From contig NC_081842.1 of assembly GCF_963259705.1 (NCBI RefSeq), positions 65,546,787-65,610,786 of the forward strand: 64,000 nucleotides of DNA. Reading direction: 5' to 3'. The stretch is from Myotis daubentonii (taxonomy: Eukaryota > Chordata > Mammalia > Chiroptera > Vespertilionidae). Numbering within the stretch: position 1 is the first letter of the stretch; the number at the start of each line of letters is the position of its first letter. Below, one piece after another: positions 56,960-64,000 of this stretch. The translations under genes were made by a program, and so were the position numbers. The notes under the pieces were generated by a model. It searched no databases, had not been told where the DNA came from, and saw nothing but the letters and a program-made list of their open reading frames with translations.

Positions 56960-59147
56960 ATATATACACTTACATTAATCAGTGCCCAGTCAGTAAAACA
57001 GATATGATTCAAAACAGTGACTTTAATCTAGAGAATTGTTTACAAGTGTTGGAAAATCTGGTGGAAGGAATAAAAGGTGGCACTGTTATTTAGCTGAGTA
57101 CCTGTAGAAGCAAGGGAAAGTTTTGTTACACAGAGCTTACAACAGCACTGTGATGCTCACTCAGGCAGCTGGAGCTCTGCTGCAGCTGTAGCTGTTGGAA
57201 TCACCATTACCACTGCTTTTCAGGAAGCCAGGTGCCTGCATGCCTACTGACACCAAGAGCCCAGGAGTCTACTGTTCCACTGAAGCTGGTGGGATTTATC
57301 AAGGCTGCTAAAGCTTCCAGTCACCTGTGATGGCTGCTACTGTTCTACAACTGCAGTCCCATTGCTGCAATCAGCAGTCATGAGGGCCAGATCCCGAGTT
57401 CTGTGTCACAGAGGCTGCTGAAGCACCATTGCTGAGATTTCTAGTGTCAAAAGCCAAAGGGGGGGGGGGGGGGGAAATTCTCTCTGATTTTCTGCCAGTG
57501 CTTTCCATTCTGACAAAGCAATCTGGGAAATGTAGTTTTCAGGTTCCACCACAGAAGAGAGCTTGGAAAGGGTGGGATGTAGTTGAGAATCACAGACAAA
57601 TGATCTACATAGAGTTCAAAATATTTTTACTGATGGATGTATAACTTTTGAAAATTGAAGAATCCATTGCTCTAGAGTACAAGGGTAGTAGCTCAATAGT
57701 AAAACTATGTGTAACTTCAAAGTTTATTAGCTTGTTAAAGAGTCAGATTCTGGTTGTTATTCAGGAAGCACACATTGGTAACATATCATTTATTTACAGT
57801 CACTATCTGTTTTAATTAGTTACTTTAACATTTCTTATTGGTCTATGCCCATGCCTTATCAACTATAAATATTTTACCTATTAACTATCACTGCCTAAAA
57901 ACTGTGCTGATTTATTATTTATTTCTATATATTTATTAATTTAACTTTAAAAATAAAAATAATAGTGAAAATGTAGCCCTAGAAAAGTTCAGAATTTGCT
58001 TTATTTATAACATCTAATATTTTGTAATATAAAATATTTTATATTATTTTATTGTAAACATTTTAAACATATAATTAAATTGCTAAAGCACAAATTAATT
58101 ATTGAATGGCATATTGAACTTAGTGGATTTATTGGTAGAGGGAGTTTAAGTAGAGAGGTTTAATTATTTTAGTCAAAATCATGAATTTTATTAAATTGCT
58201 TGCAGTTTATTTCAGTTGCAGACTTTTAGATAAGACAAAGTAAGAAGTGTGTAATATTATAGTCCAAGACCATTATATTTATAAAATGAAATCCACAATG
58301 ATGATTTATTTCTTCCATAGCCCTTTTCATAATTAATACAAATTTAATTATGGGCAGTGTTCTTCTCTTATTGATTATTAATAAAACTGTTTCCTCAACT
58401 GGTGAAATACTTATGTTTATATTCTACATAGGTTTAAATGATGTTCAGAGCATATTTTTGTCTTGTGGAAGGACTGGTTATTACATTTTCATTTGTGAAA
58501 TGTCATCAGTTTGAAGTAGAGTAGACATCTTACGTAATTAATGATGATAAGTTCAAGTTTATGGATATTCACCCTGAAGTTGAATTTGTTTATTTGATAA
58601 TTTTAAAATACCCAATGTGATTATTGAAATAAAATTTAATTTAATGTAATTCATTTTAAATTTTCTATTTAAAAAGAATCCTGTAAAACATATCTGATAC
58701 ATTATAAATTGTGAATGCACATAATCTGATTAAAGAGGTTTTTCTGTATTTTTTATTAGTAGAAATGAAGATTAAAATTTTATGTAGATTCTTTTTAAAA
58801 AATTGGTATGACCATGTATATTTGAAAGGTTATGGTTGTGACCCTATAATGTATTGGGGTTAAATGAACTTTCTTAAACAAAATTAAAATATACTGTTTC
58901 TATCCATTTTGAATCATCCCAATGGCCTGTTGCCTCAGAGGAATTAGCAAGCTGCTATCCTGCTGACTCTATTATTAATAACTGGCTTCAAAATTACTGG
59001 ACAGATTGTTATTAATGTTTCCAACCCTTTAATCAAACTGGTTCATGATATGTTTCTTTTGTCACTTTCGAAAATTATTTATTTATACGCTGCTTTTCTT
59101 CATTATCCTTTCTTTAAATTTTACTTTGAGACACAATATACATTAAA
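56960..59147. other. Unannotated DNA, possible ancient repeat at about 57000-57640
   Basis: 57000-57640 (with a (G)n tract at about 57460-57474) has the look of an old LTR or LINE fragment but I cannot assign it. 57650-59147 is AT-rich, unique-looking and free of young insertions. No gene. Confidence 0.35.
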
Positions 59148-59179
<32 letters not shown>

Positions 59180-59192
59180 ACACACACATATA
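59148..59192. repeat. (CA)n microsatellite
   Basis: CA units from about 59148, one TA interruption near 59174, ending in catata at the Helitron edge. Confidence 0.92.
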
Positions 59193-59491
59193 TTAGAAGC
59201 CTGTTGCACGAAGATTCGTGCAATAGGTCTTCCTTCCCCCTAGCTGCTGGCACCGGTTTTCCTCCGGCACCCAGGACCCCCGCCTTTGGTTCGGCCGCAG
59301 CGGAGAAGCCAAGCCTCTTCAGTCTTCAGTTTTCAGTCTTCACTCCTGGCCAGAGCTTTCAGTCTTTGCTCCGTGCCTGCATATGCAAATTGATCTCCAT
59401 CTTTGTTGGGTTAATTTGCATAATCACTCTGATTGGCTGGTGGGTGTACTGGAGTGACATCAATTTGCATGTTTCTCTTTTATTAGTGTAG

Positions 59492-59492
<1 letters not shown>
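59193..59492 (-). mobile_element. HeliBat-type Helitron, copy 10
   Basis: Reverse strand: the 3' end CTAA (CTRR) at 59193 has the hairpin ttgcacgaagattcgtgcaa, and the 5' end is TCTACACTAATAAAAGAG at 59492. Its 5' 120 bp resembles the promoter-like module: three octamer motifs (59383-59390, 59414-59421, 59463-59470) and an inverted CCAAT (59432-59436). Flanked by CA and TA microsatellites. Confidence 0.9.

Positions 59493-59497
<5 letters not shown>

Positions 59498-59557
<60 letters not shown>
59498..59557. repeat. (TA)n microsatellite
   Basis: Nearly pure TA adjoining the 5' end of Helitron copy 10. The 84-codon frame with runs of Ile-Tyr on the minus strand is this repeat. Confidence 0.93.
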
Positions 59558-59558
<1 letters not shown>

Positions 59559-59559
59559 G

Positions 59560-61095
59560 CTTATATAAAAGTATTGAAATTATTTGGTGAATGCTTTCAA
59601 ACCTGTTCCCCATTATTAGTCTTCTTCCTATATTTCTCCTTATTGTTACCAGTTGTTTATTCTAGAACATTTTTGGAGTAATTTTGTCAAGTCCCTTCCT
59701 CAATACCTTGCAATTTCATTTGGATTGAATTTAGGCCTGAACTCTACCACTTCTTAGTTATGTGACTTTGTACTTCAGTTTTCTTATAAATGAAAGCACT
59801 ACCTTTTTAATAATGCTCTTGGGAAGATTAAATGAGATAGTGTATGTAGCACTACACACAATTTCTGACAGCTTTTGTAGATTGGAAGAACTGAAGACAG
59901 CTTTTTCATTTAGTCACCATGCAGGTTCTCACCAATCTGCTGGACATACAACAGCTACAATTAAGATGCCTCTTTTATATCTTCTGTGGGGCTTTTAACT
60001 TTCCTATATTATACACTGTAGTTTCTGTTTATTTCACAAAATTTAATATAACCTGTACATATGAATAAATTATTGTGTCAGCATTGAAACTTTAAAGACA
60101 GTTGCTAGCACACACTGTCTTAGATTGTTTAGCAGAGAGGATTGAGCAGGGAGCTGGAAGAATTCATGTAATATATGTCTAACATTATCTTAGAGCATAA
60201 GTACAATGACACTTATGTTTTTTAATTCTTTAATTCAAAATTTTTTTGTTGTGTCATGAAAGTACTTTCACCCCCTAAATTTCTGATGATATATCATTTA
60301 AGATTAGTTTATAGGTATAGTAACAACAATAACCATTATGTTATAATTCAGACAGTAATTTCTATGCCTCTTCTTCACTTGGCCATATTTGTCCCATATA
60401 TTTGTGGGAAAAGGTGATTGACTAGTAGTAATATCTGAGTGATTCTATGCTAAACACACTTTTGACTTTTTACTATTCACTATTAGCCATTTACTGGTCA
60501 CTCTTCACAATACCACTGGTTACTTCTTGGAACTCCTGGAGTATTTTCTCATTAGGGAGTTTCTATGTTTGCAAAGGTGTGGTAGTATGGCAGTACCTTC
60601 ATTTTTTATCCTCTTATTTCTCATTACATTACTAAGCAAGGCTGTAGAATATATCAAGCTATCCATAGGTTTAGAGAGTAGAATATTTGCATTGCAAAAT
60701 GTAAAATTCTTAGAATTTAATATTAGGCATCACTTTAATAAAATCTTTTGGCCATCTTGACATTGGGAATTTCTTACTGTCCACCTTTCCTGTCATTCTC
60801 CTCTCATTTCCTTTCATTTCTATGCTTCCCTTCCTTCAAATTGTTACTTCTTAGGCAGTTCACTTTAACCCCACAAAAATCATTATTCAAGCTTCACTCC
60901 CTGACCCCAGCTAGCTTACCTAGGTGTTCTCAAAGGAGATGCTTCCATTCCTATGAAGAATACTCAGGCCAACTTCATACTTACACTTGCATTCTTAACA
61001 TTGTAGATGTGCAAGAAATAATGGGTAAATGAAATGTAAAAGCAAGCTGAATTTTCTTCTTAGAGATAATGTGAATTAAAATTCTGCTATCTATA
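59560..61095. other. Unannotated AT-rich DNA with a MIR
   Basis: 59730-59870 is a plus-strand MIR (cttagttatgtgactttgta, gggaagattaaatgagatag). The rest, including frames at 60447-61032, shows nothing recognisable. Confidence 0.4.
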
Positions 61096-61104
61096 GGGCA
61101 GTAC

Positions 61105-61326
61105 TATTTTTTAGAATATATTTTATTGATTTTTTTGCAGAGAGGAAGGGAGAGGGATAGAGAGTTAGAAACATCGATGAGAGAGAAACATAGATCAGCT
61201 GCCTCCTACACACCCCCTATTGGGGATGTGCCTGCAACCGAGGTACATGCCCTTGACCGGAATCGAACCTGGGACCTTTCAGTCCGCAGGCCAACGCTCT
61301 ATCCACTGAGCCAAATCAATTAGGGT
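61105..61326 (-). mobile_element. Ves SINE
   Basis: Reverse strand: head ACCCTAATTGATTTGGCTCA at the high end. 9-bp duplication gggcagtac (61096-61104 and 61327-61335). Confidence 0.93.
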
Positions 61327-61335
61327 GGGCAGTAC

Positions 61336-61559
61336 CTTTTTATTCAAATTTTATTATGGCATTTTTCCAATGCACAGAAAATTTGAAGAGTATTACTTTA
61401 CCACCCCCCACTATAACCATTTTTTCCCCACAAGATCTAAAAGTAAGAATGTTTTCTATATTATTTAACGTATTATTAAATGCTATTTACAAGGTGTTTA
61501 TATAATCCTTAGAATTCAAATTTATTAAAGTTTTTAATTAATCAAGATTTATAATACCA
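61336..61559. other. Unannotated AT-rich DNA
   Basis: No gene or recognisable repeat. Confidence 0.35.
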
Positions 61560-61689
61560 CTAGGGGCCCGGTGCATGAAATTCGTGCACTGGGTGTGTGT
61601 GTGGGGGGAGTGTCCCTCAGCCCAGCCTGCCCCCTCTCACATACTGGGAGCCCTCAGGCGTTGACCCCCCATCACCTTCCAATCGCAGG

Positions 61690-62480
61690 ATCGGCCCCTT
61701 GCCCAGCCTGGGCAGGGGACCCTCATTTCCCCCCATCACTGGTTCTGCCCCCAGCCCAGGCCTGATGCCTCTGGCCCAGGCATCAGGCCTGGGCAGGGGA
61801 CCCCCAGACCCCTCCGATTGCTAGCTCTGCCCCTTGCCCAGGCCTGATGCCTCAGCCAGAGGCGAAGACCCCCATCACCCTCAGATCGCCTGATCGGCCC
61901 CTTGCCCAGGCCTGATGCCTCCGCCAGAGGTGTCAGACTTGGACAGGGGACCCCCATCTACCCCCGATCACTGGTTCTGACCCCCGCCCAGGCCTGAGGC
62001 CTCTGGCCCAGGAATCATGCCTGGGCAGGGGACCCCCATCTCCCTCTGATCGCTTGCTCCACCCCCCGCCCAAGCCTGATGCCTCTGACCCAGGCTTCAG
62101 GCCTGAGCAAGGGGACCATCATATCCCCCCAATCCCCGGCTCCGCCCCCCACCCAGGCCTGATGCCTCTGGCCCAGGCATCAGTCCTGGGCAGGGGACCC
62201 CCAGCCCCCTGCCCAGGCCTGATGCCTCGACCAGAGGAGTTGACTCTCATCACCCTCAGATCACCAATCACCGGATCGGCCCCTTGACCAGGCCTGAGGT
62301 CTCGGGCAGAGATGTCAGGCCTGGGCAGGGGACCCCCAGCTCCCCGCGGTTGCAGGCTCCACCCCTGCCCAGGCCTAATGCCTCTGGCCTAGGCGTCCGG
62401 CCCGGGCAGTGGGGACCTGCAGCTGCAGCGGCCCTGTGATCGTGGGCTTCACTTTAGGCCCAGGCAAGGGACCCCTAGCT
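61690..62480 (-). repeat. Tandem repeat, unit about 82 bp, inside Helitron copy 11
   Basis: The marker gcaggggaccc recurs near 61710, 61793, 61942, 62023, 62105, 62188 and 62322, mostly 81-83 bp apart, with two wider gaps. Each unit holds the palindromic gcctgatgcctctggcccag / gcatcaggcctgggc. Confidence 0.85.
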
Positions 62481-62591
62481 CCTGGGACTGCCAGCTTCGA
62501 CCGTGCCCAGCTCCCATCGCTGGCTCCACCCCTACTTCCTGCTATCACTGGCCAGGGCGGAAAAGGCACCTTATTCTCCAATCATGGCTGA

Positions 62592-62635
62592 GGGGCAGGG
62601 CAAAGGCGGCCCCAGGGCCGCCTTTGCCCTGCCCC
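62592..62635. repeat. Near-perfect 44-bp GC-rich palindrome
   Basis: Arms 62592-62612 and 62615-62635 are exact reverse complements over 21 bp, with only CA between them. Outer arm text is ggggcagggcaaaggcggc. It lies in Helitron copy 11, outside the 82-bp array. Confidence 0.92.
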
Positions 62636-62728
62636 CCAGCTCTTAGCTCCCCCCTGGGTTTCTGATCACTGTCAGTGGCAGGGGGCCTCTTCCTGCTTTA
62701 CCTTTCGCCTCCCTGCATTGTGCCTACA

Positions 62729-62770
62729 TATGCAAATTAACTGCCATCTTGTTGGCAGTTAATTTGCATA
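62729..62770. repeat. 18-bp perfect inverted repeat, one octamer per arm
   Basis: Arms tatgcaaattaactgcca (62729-62746) and its exact reverse complement (62753-62770) are separated by tcttgt. Each arm contains ATGCAAAT, the POU-family octamer. It lies in the 5' part of Helitron copy 11. Confidence 0.92.
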
Positions 62771-62841
62771 TAGCCCTGATTAGCCAATGAAAAGGGTAGC
62801 GCCGTACGCCAATTACCATTTTTCTCTTTTATTAGTGTAGA

Positions 62842-63243
62842 TGTATTGTTGCTTTGTTCATTTGTTCTGTGATTCATTCATTCAAGAAAACTTTATGGAG
62901 CTTCAACTGTATTTCAGGTGTTTTGCCAGGTATTGGGTTGACAAAGCTTAATAAGTAGAGCCTCTTCCTCAGCCCAGTGGAGAAAGGAAAAATGACTACA
63001 GCACTGCAAAAGGCATAGTAGATGTACTCCCAGTGATATAGTTTACATGTAATACTTTGTTTTTGTCTTAAACTCAAATATTTGTTGACTAGAATTGAAA
63101 TTAGAAATGCATCTCTTCTCACATAAGAATCATATTACTAGCCTACTGTTAGTAAACTACCATTTATCTATACTTTTTGTTTTGGGGGTTCTGATGGGAT
63201 ACAATTTTAAAAGAGATGACCAAGATTAGGGCTTATTATCTAA
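62842..63243. other. Unannotated DNA with an L2-like fragment
   Basis: 62865-62965 is L2-like in reverse (tgattcattcattcaagaaa, gccaggtattgggttgac). The 82-codon minus frame (62874-63122) overlaps it and is not a recognisable gene. Confidence 0.4.
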
Positions 63244-63439
63244 CTAGAGGCCCAGTGCACGAAATTTGTGCATGGGTAAGGTCCCTAGGCCTGGCTGGCA
63301 ATCAGGGCTGATCGGGGGCCTTGCCTGCCGGGGCCTTCCTTCGTTCCGCGCTGCCCCCTGGTGGCCAGCACATGTCATAGCAAGCAATCAAACTCCTGGT
63401 CTCCCAGTTGAATTCCCAAGGGGACACTTGGAATATTAG

Positions 63440-63440
<1 letters not shown>
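63244..63440 (-). mobile_element. HeliBat-type Helitron, copy 12, 5' end eroded into (TA)n
   Basis: Reverse strand: the 3' end CTAG at 63244 has the hairpin gtgcacgaaatttgtgcat. The body contains a strong CTCF-like motif (ctgccccctggtggcca, 63351-63367). The expected TATAATAAAAG-type 5' end is replaced by a long (TA)n tract. Confidence 0.82.

Positions 63441-63501
<61 letters not shown>
63441..63501. repeat. (TA)n microsatellite
   Basis: About 30 TA units at the 5' side of Helitron copy 12. It may have grown from the TATATAATA start of the element itself. Confidence 0.95.
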
Positions 63502-63504
<3 letters not shown>

Positions 63505-64000
63505 GCCACATAAAATTGACTTTATGATGGTTACCTGAATGACAGCGCCAGTAATTCATTAGCATTTATTCATTTTGTTGCACTAATACCAGACTTGGCT
63601 TTTCCACTCATTTATTAGAGCTAAAAACTTTTGTTCTGTACATCATTGCAACATACTCTTATTTTTATGCCTCCTTTTAAACCCGACAATAAAAATACCT
63701 TTTGGGAATGTTCTTGTGAACAGTCTTAAACTATCAACATGTTTTCCAGTTTCCTCAGGTAATATAAAAACATTTATAATACCTGAGAAAGGATGTAGCA
63801 AAAGTATATTTGGGACAGTGGTAAATACTTCTGAAAATTAGTTGACTTTCCTTTAAAAAGGTAAAAAACAAATTCTTACCTGTTAAGTACTTTTGAAAGT
63901 ACTTATTTGCCAAGACAACAATCTCTGATCAAAGTACAGTACATTATAACTTTTAAAATTAATGAAATTTTATGCTCCAGGGCAGTAGCTATCATTGATT
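63502..64000. other. Unannotated AT-rich DNA
   Basis: No gene or recognisable repeat to the window end. Confidence 0.35.

Larger units (their letters stand above)
61560..62841 (-). mobile_element. HeliBat-type Helitron, copy 11 (repeat-rich)
   Basis: Reverse strand: the 3' end CTAG at 61560 has the hairpin gtgcatgaaattcgtgcac, and the 5' end is TCTACACTAATAAAAGAG at 62841. Its outer 5' 115 bp matches the promoter-like module (CCAAT at about 62784-62788, octamers at 62730-62737 and 62762-62769). Inside are an array of units of about 82 bp (61690-62480), a 44-bp palindrome (62592-62635) and an octamer-bearing inverted repeat (62729-62770). Non-coding: frames of 60-77 codons are read-through. 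Confidence 0.9.

Noticed and set aside
61690..62480. Repeated units that at first look like a CRISPR-style array
   Set aside because: The units are diverged, lack unique spacers of constant length, and lie within a Helitron in a mammalian genome.

Overview
This window is nuclear DNA of a placental mammal, almost certainly a vespertilionid (vesper) bat. Three repeat classes point there: HeliBat-type rolling-circle Helitrons (A|T target, 5' TC, 3' CTRR after a GTGCACGAAATTCGTGCAC-like hairpin), Ves tRNA-derived SINEs with clean target-site duplications, and young non-autonomous hAT and mariner MITEs of a kind abundant in that family. Older mammalian repeats (MIR, L2, MER20, hAT-Charlie, MaLR LTRs, HAL1/L1M) form the background. 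There is no prokaryotic-type gene layout. Nearly all longer open frames are repeat-derived or lie in GC-rich or tandem-repeat DNA.

Layout. 1-13 kb: mostly ancient repeats and unique AT-rich DNA, with an L1 5'-end fragment at 1.7 kb and a Ves SINE at 10.9 kb. 13.4-15.8 kb: an old HAL1/L1M copy broken by one Ves SINE and two back-to-back Helitrons. 16-19 kb: Ves SINEs, a degraded LTR and an old L1 3' end. 19.48-21.33 kb: the only strong host-gene signal, a two-lobed CpG island with eight CCAAT boxes between the lobes. It is probably a promoter, perhaps divergent, with mostly non-coding first exon(s); I could not name the gene. 21.4-26.5 kb: a long stretch in which I saw no young insertion, as expected of a first intron or regulatory flank. 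27.4-64 kb: accessory-element territory with about ten more Helitrons, nine hAT/mariner/solo-LTR/L1 insertions and several Ves SINEs, interspersed with unique AT-rich DNA.

What stands out. (i) Three Helitrons share the same internal junction between a promoter-like 5' module and a HeliBatN-like 3' module, so the two appear to travel as one composite element. (ii) The 5' ends of five Helitrons carry octamer and CCAAT motifs, and in several also a YY1-like motif. (iii) Five Helitrons carry near-consensus CTCF-core sequences, often in pairs. (iv) A recent ORF1-only retroelement has its own poly(A) and a 17-bp target duplication but no ORF2. (v) Two hAT MITEs inserted one after the other at the same 8-bp target. 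(vi) One Helitron contains a near-perfect 44-bp GC-rich palindrome.

Limits: everything was read by eye. Family names rest on remembered consensus features, not on a database search. Boundaries are exact where target-site duplications or Helitron termini are stated and approximate elsewhere.
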